A stretch of DNA of 64,000 nucleotides from Rhabdophis nuchalis. Lineage: Eukaryota; Chordata; Lepidosauria; Squamata; Natricidae. Positions within the stretch are counted from its first letter, which is position 1. Each line of letters opens with the position of its first letter. The stretch spans positions 167,663,503 to 167,727,502 of the forward strand of contig CM077645.1 in the NCBI GenBank assembly GCA_039707465.1, given 5' to 3'. Positions 48,658 through 61,153 of the stretch are shown piece by piece. The translations under genes and the position numbers were made by a program. The notes under the pieces are model-generated. The model was not told the DNA's origin. It did no database searches and saw only the letters and a list, made by a program, of their open reading frames with translations.

Positions 48658-48786
48658 GCAGCGAGTTGTCCTGTGGCAAGATGGCTGTGGCAAATTGCCC
48701 TACAGCCCTGGCAAGTTGGCTGTGGTGAGTTGGCCATGGTGATTGGTTGCGGCAAATTGGTCATGGCAAGTTGGTTGCGATGGATT
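48658..48786. repeat. Right inverted subrepeat array of the outer element
   Basis: Units near GGCAAGTTGGCTGTGGTGAG are the reverse complement of the array at 47310-47465. Between the inner MITE and this array lie about 110 AT-rich bases of the outer element. Confidence 0.7.
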
Positions 48787-48789
48787 CTC

Positions 48790-51553
48790 ATAGACCTATC
48801 TCAGGCCACTTCAGAAATCTACCCCAGTACTTTTTACAACTTGATTACAAAAGTTCTTCCCCCCACCTTTAGGTAGTTTCTCAAGCAGACTTGAAATCTC
48901 AGTTTACTTGATAAGAAGAGAAGATTCCTTCCCACAAAATATTTTTTTCTTTGAATATGGGAAATATGTCATCTTATATTTGCTGAAAAAAATAGAAGGC
49001 ACTGTTGAAAATAAGGGAATAAAGTGAAGATTTAAATGGCTACAGACATCATTGCTGAAAAGTGTGACTGCGGCTTTTCAAGATTAATCATTGTTTGGCA
49101 TGGGATATGTGCTGATATTTTTTAAAAATTCTATATGTAATGTACACACTTTTATTGCTGTTGAGTTTCTTCTTTGAATTTTTGACTTTTTCAAAAAACT
49201 GAATTTTTTTCAACAAAAAATTGAATTTTTGTTCAGTTTTGTTCCCCGTTTTCCATTTTTCTTTATTCCTACTATAGTTTGTCATCACTTTATCCTGAAA
49301 GGCAAATACAATTGGACTAGGCAATCCTAAATTAAAAAATGGTAAGGTTGGAAATTGAATAAGACTTTTATGTGTTTGCATATATTCTCATATCTATCTT
49401 TTTGATGGGAAGCATCCAATGGTCCCTTCAGATAAAATAGTATTGCAGATACTCCTTTTGGATAAATATAGTATATTAAGACTTATTTTCTCCCTTCTTT
49501 AGATACTTTGAAAAAGCTTAGTTTATTGTTTTAAATATTCCAAAGAAATAAGAGAAAGGTTGTTCATTTTTTCAATGATAATTGCCTCAAGGGGAATATG
49601 GATTTAAATTTAGAACTGTCAATCTGGAAGCTAAATTTTAACCCTAATTATATAGTGCTATGTATTTTGACAATTATTTAATGTGCTTTTATCTTCTTGC
49701 TGCTTTTTGTTTAAGTTGTACTTTATGTATTGTTTTTTTGTAAATAGATATTAAATACTATTTCTTCAAATGAAATATGAAGGCAGCAATTGCTATAAGG
49801 CAAACTTTCTTATAACCTTTAAATGTTATAAAATTTTAAAAGTGGTAGCATTTAATACAATTCAGGATGTTCTCTATTTCTGCAGAATGAAACTGTTAGT
49901 TTGTTTTAAATTGGCCATAGGCTAATAAGAGACTTCGCACATTAGAGCTAGATCATCTATATGTTAACTCAGATGTGAGCACTACTATGCTCTGTGAAAT
50001 CACTCTCTGTTTTAAACCTAAGAATAATATTTTTAAATTTATCCCAGCAGCACAGTTAGTAGCAAATAACTGTGGAAGCTATGTCTAAATCACCATATTG
50101 CCCATTTGTGTTTTAAAAATTTACATTTATGTAAAGAAATCGAGGATATCACATTAGCATGCAAGGGAAGATCAATGTTTCCATTTCTATTAACAGACTT
50201 AACACCTTGACATTTTGCAAACATAGAAAAATAGATAACCTGTTTATTACATTATTATATATTACAAATTATTACAATTTATTAATAGCCATACCATCTG
50301 AAGCTAAAAGTAGAAATCAGTTTATCTATAATGCATTAAATTGCCATCACTAGAGAATCCACTTATGACAAACTGAACAAAAGACAATATATTGGAAAAT
50401 TGATATAGAACTAACATTCAACTAAAATAGGGCAGTTAAAAAGTTATCAGGCATCCAAACCCACCCTGCTAGGATGAAAGGCAGACTTTTCTCCTGTTTC
50501 TGAAAATAAAGCGGCACAATAATAATGAATATTTGAAATATTTTTAAAGGACAGTTCTAATTTGCTGTGGCATAGAGTCTTGTCTTTTATGCACCAGTCC
50601 ATGAGAGTGTACAGATGCTTCCTGTTTTTCCTTCTCATCATCTGCCCTCTAGATCATAGATTTCTAAATCTTTGTATAGAAGACAGAGAGATATGAATCA
50701 GAAATACTGTGCATCTTTGATTAATGGCAGGTTAAAATTGTCCTGCTTGCCTTGTAGTAAATATTATTGTGATATGGAGGATAGAAAAACCAATAGTCCT
50801 TGGTTCCATGATGCATGACAAGTACTAAAAAGAATGAGTATCCAGCAAACCATGTGACTTACCATGTGACCTTCTGTTTCAGCTGGAAGGTCTTCCTCTC
50901 TGTCTCTTGTTGTATGTCAACAACTCTTCCAGCATGGCTGACTTCTTGTCCTCCCTCTGTGACTGTTCCCTACTTCATTTTGCAGCAATCTTCTCAGCAT
51001 GGCTGACTTCTTATCCGCTCTCTACCGCTGTCCCCCACTTCCTTTTGCAGCATGTCAAATACCAAACAAATAATGAATACTGGGGCAAGATTTCCACATC
51101 AAAATGCATTGAGTACCAAATTCAATGAGAAACTAGAAACTGGCTTTCCCTTCTCCTAATCCAACACTTATGTGGGGTAGGATATGAGACTACATATTTC
51201 ATGAAATTATTTTAATGGAATTCCATGGATTACAAAATTCTAATACTTTTTAAATGTTTAAGTCTTAAGGTTTGTTTCTGTAAGGTGTTGCTTGTCCATG
51301 TGGTTGTGTCCTTAATAAGTGATAAAATTGGGAAGATGCTTCCGAAAAGTTTGTGTGTTATAGCTTTTTTGTATTAGCTTTCTGGCATAACATGGAATAT
51401 TTTCTTTAAAACTCATCTAGAAGTTCATAAGGCAAAAAGGTTTCAATAACAGTTTGAGAAATAGTATATTTTGGATTAACCTAACTATTATACTAAAATA
51501 ATGTTGTGTGCTGCCTAGAATTGTCTCTTGTGATGTGGGCAATTCTGTAAATT
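48790..51553. other. AT-rich spacer
   Basis: Nothing recognised; a small direct repeat (CAGCATGGCTGACTTCTT) occurs at about 50932 and 50996. Confidence 0.5.
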
Positions 51554-51555
51554 TG

Positions 51556-51613
51556 ATGAATGAATGAATGAATGAATGAATGAATGAATGAATGAATGAA
51601 TGAATGAATGAAT
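51556..51613. repeat. (AATG)n microsatellite
   Basis: About fourteen tandem copies of GAAT/AATG. Confidence 0.95.
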
Positions 51614-51811
51614 AATATACAACTACAAAATTCAGGGCATCTAATTAATGTGAACCATTATCTGAATGACAGCATTTAGTGGAGCTTGGTTTGTTTTGAA
51701 CTGCTAAGGAAGTTTGGAACTGGTTAATATCTGATGGATTGGGAAGTTGAAACAACGTTCAGAAGAACGTTTCTGTATTTTCGCCAAGACCATGTGGAGA
51801 AGGGTATGAAT

Positions 51812-51957
51812 CAGTTGTGGGGTTCAAATTTTTTTACTACAGGTTCTGTGGGCATGGCAGAGGAAGGATACTGCAAAATCTCCATTTCCTCCAGACTCTA
51901 AAAATTTCCGCTACCAGTTCTCCAGAACCTGTCAGAACTGGCTGAATACCACCTCTG
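51812..51957. mobile_element. hAT-type MITE, family 2, copy 4
   Basis: Starts CAGTTGTGGGGTTCAAATTT and ends GGCTGAATACCACCTCTG. Perfect 8-bp target duplications GTATGAAT lie at 51804-51811 and 51958-51965. It is inverted relative to the copy at 44218-44455 and shorter. Confidence 0.9.
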
Positions 51958-51965
51958 GTATGAAT

Positions 51966-52220
51966 TCACCAAGAGTAAAGCTCAACTCCAAATAGCCTTC
52001 ATCTATAATCTTGGGACAAAATGTGGATTTTCTCCCTATAACAGACAGAGGGACTTATGGAATCTCCTTAAAAATTATGTATTTATTACATTTCTACCCC
52101 AACACAACCAATTCTCAGGTGTGGTGCAAATAAGTATTTATTCAATAACGAACATCTGGCACTCCCAACCATCTAAGACTGCTCATTCACCTCCGCATCA
52201 ACAAGAAATCAAATTGCTTT
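51966..52220. other. Spacer
   Basis: Nothing recognised. Confidence 0.5.
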
Positions 52221-52224
52221 GATT

Positions 52225-52505
52225 CCTTCTCAGTCAGAAGCTGGGTTGATGGAAGATGGCTTTGCTGGCCAGAAACTCCATAAATCCATGTCCCCCTGCA
52301 TATAGTGCCCAAATTAGGGAACAATAGAGCCCACCGCTGCTCGCACACTTTTCTATCTTCTCTACACGTGACACAACTCCCAGGGCAGCGAGGACAAGAG
52401 AAGAGCTGGAGTTTCTCGGAACAGAGAGAGTTTTATTCTCAGTAGGTGTGCATGAAGCAAAGACAGAGGGCCGTCTTTTTCTCAGGGGTATTATATAGTA
52501 AAATC
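52225..52505 (-). mobile_element. Possible solo LTR fragment
   Basis: On the minus strand a TATATAAT box (about 52492) is followed by AATAAAACTCTCTCTGTTCC (about 52437) and then a GC-richer stretch. This layout, TATA, polyadenylation signal, downstream region, is that of an LTR of an endogenous retrovirus. I see no primer site, gag or pol nearby and cannot define both edges, so this could equally be a chance arrangement. The 96-codon frame across it has no recognised motif. Confidence 0.3.
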
Positions 52506-52599
52506 TATTACTTAAAGATACCACATCTGGCCGCTGTTATTCTTTTGCAGCCAAAGGGCTAACACTCTGAGGGGATGGGGGGGGGGGGAGGACCCCTCC

Positions 52600-53345
52600 T
52601 TTTCAAAATCTGGCTCTAACGTCATCCGCTGTTAGGCCCCGACTTGTTTGGTACCCAACGATCAAAGGAGGACTGAAGCGGGAACGCAGCCTGGGCAGGA
52701 ACTGCCGGATCCTCCCTTCGAAGCCTCTCCGCTCTTTGTAGTCTCCTTTCAAGTCAAGGGTGTCCGGTTTCAGGCGGCAAGCCGTTCGCCCCGCCCGGCC
52801 CCGCCCCGGGCCACCTCGGACCCCTCCCTTCTGGGGTTGCGGCTGGGAAGGGAAATATGAAGGGGAGTAGTTGTTGGTGCCACCGCCGCTGCCGCGCTTC
52901 AGAAAAAGCCGCAGGAGGAGACGCGGAGGGAGAAAAAATACAGCGGTCGGCGCCCCGGGCTTGCTCTGAGCAGGCAGCGGCTTCGGAAGGCCAAGGACCA
53001 GGAAAGCCGTGGGAGCTGGGCGCGCGCCCGAAGCCCCTCGCCTCGGCCGGCACGAGGCGGACCGCCTTCCCTTGAAAAGTTTTGGCCGGCGGTGGGTGGG
53101 ATAGCTGGAGGACTGAAGCCCAGGGCGGCAGCTGCCTGAAGACGCTGGAGCCTCGCGCTGCTTTCTGCAGTTGGGGTTCGCCCCGAGTTGGGAGGGGAAG
53201 GTGCGAGGGTTTGGGGGAGGTTGGATCCGGCCAGGTAGGTTGCGCGGATCTGGACTTCATCCTTTGCGCAGAATCTTCGCTCGCTCTTGCGCTGGGTTTT
53301 GTTATCTTTTTTTTTTAATGATTATTATTACTAGCGCGTGTTTCG
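52600..53345 (+). promoter_or_regulatory. CpG-island promoter region
   Basis: A sharp rise in GC and CpG content in an otherwise AT-rich window, with GC-box-like CCCCGCCC text (52788-52806). It lies directly upstream of the exon at 53505. I see no TATA box placed to set a start site, as is usual for CpG-island promoters. The long open frames here on both strands follow from high GC content. Confidence 0.75.
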
Positions 53346-53504
53346 AGCTTCGTGTGCGTGAGAAGACTTGCGGGATTTGAAAAAACGTCAGCGGTGCGGA
53401 AGAAAAGGATTATTAAAGCAAAAAAAAAAAGAAAGAAGAGAGAATATTTTTTTAAGGGCGCAAAAAAAGAAGTTCGGAATAGAGAAGCTATTGAAAAGCT
53501 GGAA

Positions 53505-53562
53505 ATGTCCTATCCCTGCTGCATCTTGGTTGGGTACCTGTTCCTAGTCCTGCTCTTGCATG
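53505..53562 (+). CDS. First coding exon, signal-peptide-like leader, gene unidentified
   Basis: The ATG at 53505 (G at -3) opens a frame MSYPCCILVGYLFLVLLLH. It has a short N-terminus and then about 13 hydrophobic residues, ideal for a secretory signal peptide or the start of a type I membrane protein. The coding run stops at the perfect splice donor G|GTGAGT (53563-53568), giving a phase-1 exon end; secreted and Ig-type genes commonly split the leader this way. The CpG island just upstream supports a real transcription start. The upstream leader is purine-rich. In-frame text upstream has no ATG, so I prefer this start. No following exon is recognisable in the last 10 kb, so intron 1 probably extends past the window. 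I do not recognise the gene. Confidence 0.6.
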
Positions 53563-53569
53563 GTGAGTA

Positions 53570-56530
53570 CCCCAGAAAGAATACATCTGTAATAATCTTT
53601 ATATTATTCTTGTAACAAGAGTAATTGCCTTTTTTAGCCAGGCTTAGGGTAAAGCTAGAAAGGCTATATCTTGCCTTAACTTCAAGCTCCTATGTATTTG
53701 CCAACGCTGTTCTTATGGATAACAATAATTTTTCCCTTTAACGATGAGTTGTCCTGTCATTTCCAGACTTTTGTGGTGAGAAATGATATTTTAAACGCTT
53801 TCTTTTTGCTGTGCAAATGGTTAGAGACATTAGTCTAGTATTTATTGGAAGTATTCTCATGACAGCCAGGTCTCTTATATTCCTGGAAAAACTGAAAGAG
53901 GCACATTGGTGAACAATTTAAATATGCAACATTTGTGAGGCTGGTTTTTTTTTTTATACAAAATGTCAGGTTCAAAAGCAGGAATTGTTGTATAGATGCA
54001 TTCATTATAAAGTCTGTTTTTAATAGTTGCATATTTGATATATAAGATCCTGAAAGATCTAACACAGTATTTAGTTAGAATATTTCTTTTTATTTAGAAA
54101 TGTGAGATTTTGCTTTTGTTATCCATATTAATTTAGTCCCACTTTTGCCTGTTAGAAGTTTCAAAAAAAGAGCTTCCCACTTTTATTTTCTTAAATGCCT
54201 ACCTTAATATCATCATGGGCTTAACAGAGATGCCAAGAAGACATCTACATCCAAGAAGACCTAGAAAAGTGTCTTAGGCCATTGACCCAAGACAGTGTTT
54301 CCTTCAGATGCATTGTTCACTAATAAAATGATTGTACATTGCATGCAATCACAGTTCTTTTTCATTTAATGATGAAATGGCAAGATGTGTTCTAATTGGG
54401 GGGAGGGGGCAGGTGTTTGTCTAAAAGTTATGTACATAAATGTAACAACAGGATCACCCCAAGTGTTTGTAGAATTTACATTCTGTTCCCAGCAATGCCT
54501 AGCTCAGCACTCCACAAATGAGTAATGAGACCCATAGTGGTCTTTTGTAGTTTGACCCCAAAATTGGTATCCAAGAATACTGAACACTGATACAATTCCA
54601 GTGTCTTGCAATAATCATAGCTGCTTCATATGTCACCATAGTCTAAATGTAATTGGGATTTTCTGTCTTCATTATGCATTATATTACTGTGTTATTATTT
54701 GACATATGATTTTCACATTTAATATTCTGTTTGTGATTTTATTATCTGTTTTCAATATGAGGAGAGTGCCTTCAATATTAAGGAGCCCTTTGTTGTATTT
54801 TTTTGTATTGTATTGCATTTTAATTGTATTTCTCCATTCTGAATCATTTGATTAGATATGCAGCCTCATTGTATCTTGTTTTCTTCATCTATTACCAGAC
54901 CAATATCTGCCCACAGAAAAAAAAATATTTTTTTCTGTTGTTTCCCTTTTGCATTAAAGCAAATTTCAGGGAGTTTGAATCAGTGAGAGGAATATAAGGG
55001 AAAATTCAACCGTGCAAAAAGCCCATTTACTTGTTGCATCCAATTCCAGATCACAATTCATCCATAGGGGATTTACTCTTTTCATCCCCCTCCAGTTATT
55101 AATCAACAAGAGGACTTTTAAGTTTGTATAGGAGCTTATAGTTATGTAGAAGCTTATTTAAAAAAACTATAGATTAAAAAAATTGTTAAGAACAATGCTA
55201 GTATTCTGCAGCAAGAACTTGTTCTTTCTTAAAATTCTAGCTTTGGTGATCTCCAATTTAGAATGTGCATAAAAGTTTGTAATATTTTATTTTAAGTTAT
55301 AGCTGAGGAAACTCTGGGTACTCCACTTTTGAGGTCTGGTTCCCAGCTAGGATAAATGAATGATTGGAATTCTAATCCAACATTATGTTTTCCACCCTAC
55401 CCTAAATGTTATTTGATAGAAATGTTTATTATTGGATGAATGAGTATCTGAATAGCTGTCCAGTATCTGTTAAATTAATAGAAATTAGTTCAACATCAGC
55501 ATTTGAACATAGATGTGGATTTTATACAGGTGTTTTAATCACATACATGTTACCATTCCAACTGTTTGGGCACTCTCAAATGCAGAAATCCCACTCCATC
55601 ATGATTAAAAATCTGTACCTTCTAGGTAACTTGTCATTTTATAGATAAAAGCTCTGCTTTAAAAAAATACTTATTCTCCTTCAATAACTCAGCACAAGAT
55701 ATACAGACTACATAAATATAGCTGGTTGAAACAGACATGCATGGACGCCAAGGTGTACTTTAAAATTCTTTGGTCTGGGAATCTAGAAGTTAGAATGGAA
55801 GGTTTGAAGTTAGAGGCTAAGTAAGGAGAGAAGGTATAATTATAGGGTTAGACTCATAGGTTCATCTGCTTAGAATTACCAAGCTGTTTTAAACTTTGGC
55901 TGAAATGTGAAACAAATCAAGGCCAGTAGTCAGATCAAAACAGCCCCTGCCAACAGAATTTGAAATGGGGAATTTTGCTTGTCCCTCCCTCTGAGTACTA
56001 TCAAATTGGGAACATGAGAAAAGAAAAAAGAGGGAGGAGAAAGAATCAGTTGTTGAGGCTACAGTAAGCATAAAGGCAAAGAACGTAATAGAAAATCATA
56101 ACCCTTTTGCATTGAAGTAAGGACAGACAATTGGATGGGCAGTGCTGGAATCTTGTGTGTGAGTGATTTTTTTGTTGCTAAATTTATATAACATTCATAA
56201 TGGTGACATTTGTTTATGAATAAGGGAATCGATAGAGTAAGGCAACTGCCACCTTTATTTTTTATATAATGCAGCTAACTGAAGAATCTATCAGTTTCTG
56301 GTATGTATCTTAAACCAATTATTATTGTCATTAAAGATTTGATCTCATTTTTCCCCCTGAACTAATATTCCTTAAAGCACTGGCTTTCAATCTGGTTGTG
56401 TGCGTGTATGTTTTGTATGATACACCAAACATAGTATCAAAGAGTCTGGGGTCCACCTTGAGAGAAATAAAAGGATATTTTAATGTTTATATATATTCTG
56501 TCTTTACTTTTATAATTTACTGCCTCACTA
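53570..56530 (+). other. Probable first intron, AT-rich
   Basis: Nothing recognised within it. If the exon at 53505 is real, this region and the transposons beyond it are intronic. Confidence 0.4.
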
Positions 56531-56532
56531 AC

Positions 56533-57075
56533 TTTAGTCCTCGACAGAGGTGGGTTCCTACTGGTTTGGACTGGTTCGGCAGTAATTTGGCCTGCCACAC
56601 CCCTGAACAAGTTATAGCGGCAGCGGCATCTTGATTTTCAGTTCTGCGCATGCGCAGAACAATCTTCTTTGCAAACATTTTTGCATGCCGAACCAGCAGT
56701 AATGCCGGCAGCAACCCACCCCTGGTCCTCGACTTGCAACCAGAATTGGGACCAGAATTTCCATTGCTAAGCAAGGCTGTTGTTAAGTGAGTCACACTCG
56801 ATTTTATGACCTTTTTTGCCATCATAATAAATAAACTGCAGTTCTTAAGTGAATCACATCATATGGTTGTTAAGCAAATCCAGCCTTCCCCATTGACTTT
56901 GCTTGTTAGAAATTGGCTAAGAAGGTTACAAATGGTGATTACAAGACTCTGGGACTGTCATAAAAAAACATGCTGGTTGACAAGTACCAGGATTTTGAAC
57001 ATGTGATCATTGTGTGAGTACCAGTTGTAAATCACTTTTTTCAGTTCCATTGTAACTTCAGGCAGTTGCTAAATG
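56533..57075. repeat. Dispersed reptile repeat, interrupted by a MITE
   Basis: Starts with TTAGTCCTCGACTTGCAACC once the MITE at 56545-56724 is removed, and ends near GTTGCTAAATGAATG. It contains phrases such as GTTGTTAAGTGAGTCACACT and GTCATAAAA. Opposite-sense copy at 17155-17520. Non-coding, class unknown. Confidence 0.7.
56545..56724. mobile_element. hAT-type MITE, family 2, copy 5
   Basis: A 180-bp element CAGAGGTGGGTTCCTACTGG ... AACCCACCCCTG with perfect target duplications GTCCTCGA (56537-56544 and 56725-56732). It inserted into the first dozen bases of the dispersed repeat. Its centre carries the perfect 20-bp palindrome GTTCTGCGCATGCGCAGAAC (56641-56660). Confidence 0.93.
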
Positions 57076-57085
57076 AATGATTGTA

Positions 57086-57155
57086 AATTATATATTCTAT
57101 TCTATTCTATTCTATTCTATTCTATTCTATTCTATTCTATTCTATTCTATTCTAG
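57086..57155. repeat. (ATTCT)n microsatellite
   Basis: About thirteen tandem pentamers. AGAAT/ATTCT repeats are reported to be common in snake genomes, which supports the taxonomic guess. Confidence 0.95.
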
Positions 57156-57215
57156 ATAGGATATAAAATTCAGATTACCCAATTAATTAATTTAGGACAG
57201 AGGATAGAAATATTA

Positions 57216-57471
57216 CCGTATTTATTCGAGTATAACGCGCACACGTGTATAACGCGCACCCCTAATTTTCGATTAAAAATTGGTATTAAAAAAACGTGGT
57301 TTTTTTCTTCGCCCTCGCGTACAGTGAGCGGCTGCAGCCCGGAAAAGGCGCAGTGCGAACTCACAATTCGCCTGCGCCCTCAATGGACCGGCCCTCATTT
57401 ATAACGCGCACCCAAACTTTGATTTCTTTTTTTGGTAGAAAATTTTGCGCGTTATACTCGAATAAATACGG
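57216..57471. mobile_element. TA-flanked MITE with perfect 25-bp inverted repeats
   Basis: A 256-bp element whose first 25 bases (beginning CCGTATTTATTCGAGTATAA) are the exact reverse complement of its last 25. It is flanked by TA (57214-57215, 57472-57473). Internal copies of the ATAACGCGCAC phrase follow each end. Non-coding. The TA flank suggests a Tc1/mariner-superfamily transposase, but other TA-inserting families are possible. Confidence 0.88.
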
Positions 57472-57479
57472 TACATATA

Positions 57480-58590
57480 ATTAAAAATGTAACATTTTTT
57501 GTTGCCTTAAGATATGATGGATTTAATTAATTTGAGAAGAGATTAACCCTAATAATCATGTAGGAATTGCATATTCAGAAACAGTACATTTCTGAACTTC
57601 AGTTTCTTGCATGCAAACACACATTGCCTCCCGTGTCTTGTTTGTGGGTTTCCTATAAGCATCTGGCAGGCCATTGTTGGAAGCAGATGGCAGAGATAAT
57701 CTAAATGGGCTTCTGATGTCTTTGATTTTTGTTCTAAACATGGAGAGTCTTTGTCTATTATTTCTATGACTCATACTCTCTGAATCTTTTCCAATTCTAC
57801 CACTGGTCAAAACTTGAAAATCTTGTCAGGAAGATTATATCTGTCAGAGCTGCATAATAGTAATATTACATCCCAATCTCTGGATTTTACTTTTTCTATG
57901 GCAGATTCAAGTAAATTATTCCATCAGGTCAACTATTAAAATTGACATTTATCATTAATGACTGATTAGTCAAGATAAAACTGAAAAAAAAATCTGTCAA
58001 GAAACTAGATTACATAGTTGTATCTAACCAAGTGGGACTACATGTGGCAATTCATAATTTATTATATATTTTATATAAAATATACAAAAACTCTGCTATA
58101 TATTCAAAAATTGAATTAATGTCCTTATCTACTGACTATGTAATGGAATAAAATGTAAATTGAGAAAATCCACTGTATAGAGGGAAGGAGAAAAAAAAAG
58201 AAAGAGAGCATCCTATCTCAGTAGAAATGACCTTTAAAATTCTATATTTATTACTTTTTGAATATTAAAGAAGGTTTGAATCATGTGACAAAAATTTTCT
58301 GTTACCAAAATTCTGATTAAAATTAGCAGTAAAATGATTTCAGAACAATGCAGTTAATTTATTTTACAATAAAATAAGATATCTTTCCAAAATAATTAAC
58401 ATTTATACTATACATTAAATGTAGTTTTGCTTTCTCAAAATAACTATCACTGTCATATTGAGTTTTCAGCTAGTTAACATGAAATACCAGAATGTATGGC
58501 AAATACATACAGTATATAATACCTATTGTAATTGACTCCTTTAACTACATGGGCAAGTTCATGCAGTTTACTTGGCAAGGTTTTTCAGAA
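57480..58590. other. AT-rich spacer
   Basis: Nothing recognised. Confidence 0.5.
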
Positions 58591-58597
58591 GTGATTT

Positions 58598-58735
58598 GTC
58601 ATTGCCTTGTTTCTAGGGCTGAGAGAGAATGACTGACCCAAAGTCACTCAGCTGGCTTCATGCCTGAAGCACCACTAGAAGGCACAGTCTCCTAGTTTCT
58701 AGCTCACTACTTTAATCATTTCATCAAACAGGGTC
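58598..58735 (-). mobile_element. tRNA-SINE, antisense, diverged
   Basis: GGGCTGAGAGAGAATGACTG, AAGTCACTCAGCTGGCTTCA and CACAGTCTCCTAGTTTCTAG match the reverse complement of the SINE at 28843. Confidence 0.7.
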
Positions 58736-59129
58736 TCCCCCCCCCCTTTTTTTTTTTTTCCTAAACAAAACATTGAAATGTATCCAATGTTTAAGAATTA
58801 GAATTTGGGCTGTGGGGCATCAAAATAAGGACTACTCTTGAATTTTCAGTAAAATTAACATTTCAGACATCCATTCATCCTAGAAAGTAACTTCTGTTAA
58901 ACTACAGTTGTGTTCAAAATTATTCAACCCCCACTGAAATTGAGTGTTTTGGCCAGTTTGACATTGATTTTGATCATTCAGTCATCTTGCTTACATTTAA
59001 ATCAAAGAGGCACTTGTAGGTCAGACAAATATAACATAACATTTATAATGAAATAACCACAAATGTCTTTTCTGTGCTCACATCATTATCAGTTTTATTC
59101 AACCCCCAAGTGACATTCAATCTTAGTAC

Positions 59130-59820
<691 letters not shown>

Positions 59821-60124
59821 ATCGCTGCAAGACACTTGTGTCAAGCTATGCTTCACGTTTAAAAGCTGTTATAACTGTAAAAGGATGTTGTACTAAGTAC
59901 TAAGATTGAATGTCACTTGGGGGTTGAATAAAACTGATAATGATGTGAGCACAGAAAAGACATTTGTGGTTATTTCATTATAAATGTTATGTTATATTTG
60001 TCTGACTTACAAGTGCCTCTTTGATTTAAATGTAAGCAAGATGACTGAATGAACAAAATCAATGTCAAACTGGCCAAAACACTCAATTTCAGTGGGGGTT
60101 GAATAATTTTGAACACAACTGTAT

Positions 60125-60360
60125 ATTAAAAGCAATAATTCTAATTCTAATACATTATTCTGTCAAATTTGTTTTTTGTGTTTATTATTTATGTGATCTT
60201 GTAAGTATGTAAATATCTTTATTGATCATGAACAGAGCTTCCCAATCCAGGAACTGGTGCAATTAGTGCATAATTGCATAATTAGTGCATAATCTCCTTC
60301 CCTCTATACAGTGAATTTTCTCAATTTACATTTTATTCCATTACATATCCATTACATTTT
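60125..60360. other. AT-rich spacer
   Basis: Nothing recognised; GTGCATAATTGCATAATTAG is a short local repeat near 60265. Confidence 0.4.
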
Positions 60361-60362
60361 GT

Positions 60363-60434
60363 ATGTTTTTTAAATTTCCTGTGCGCCGCCCTGGGTCCTC
60401 TGCGGAGAAGGGCGGGATATAAATGTAAATAAAA

Positions 60435-60469
<35 letters not shown>

Positions 60470-60470
60470 C
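60363..60470 (+). mobile_element. L2 3' end with (AAAT)n tail
   Basis: GTGCGCCGCCCTGGGTCCTC then GAAGGGCGGGATATAAATGT is the conserved L2 3' terminus, followed by about ten AAAT units (60428-60470). Confidence 0.85.
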
Positions 60471-60474
60471 ATAG

Positions 60475-60812
60475 GTTTGTTCAAAGACTTTGCAAGCCAT
60501 AGCAACCACTATGGGATAGGAGCTATGAGTCCAAGAAGATCCCAAATATGTACCAGTTCTGTTTAGGGAAGCACTACCCTATCCAGAACTAATGATGGAA
60601 AGTCCTCAGCTCTGGGGAGCTCTAAAACCGACAGCCATTAGGTTTTGAAGCCTGGTCTTCCTCAAGACCCTCATAGCCTTCCACACTGGCAAGGAATCTA
60701 GGTAGAATCACTAGATTCTAGTCTATAAAGATGTGCGACTGAGCATTATCAGTATATTGATGTTGCTTAATCCCTTACCAAAGAACCACCTCCTCTAGAG
60801 GCTTCCTGTAAA
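60475..60812. other. Spacer
   Basis: Nothing recognised. Confidence 0.4.
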
Positions 60813-61153
60813 TCTATAAATCTATAAATAAAAATGTAAAATAGTTTGTATGAAGCCACTAATCTCAAAAACTACTGCATCAATTTACACCAAACTTTCA
60901 CACAATGTTCACAAGGACTCCCGATAATAGAATACGTACTCATTTTGTGCCTAGCATACGTGTGTCGTGTGCAAGGTACACAAATGTAAAATGTACCCAC
61001 TGATCAGGTTTTCACCTCCCTGTAACTCCTCCCACCCACTGCTTTCCCAACAGTAATTTTCTCAGCCACGTATGGAGGCCTCTTAGGGCCAAAAAGGCAC
61101 TGAGATAGCAAGCTCCCAGGTAGCCCATAGAGAGAGAGACTGACGGAGAAATA

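Noticed and set aside
52754..53260. 168-codon minus-strand frame in the CpG island
   Set aside because: High GC content makes stops rare; the composition is proline/alanine/arginine filler and the promoter/exon reading on the plus strand explains the region better.
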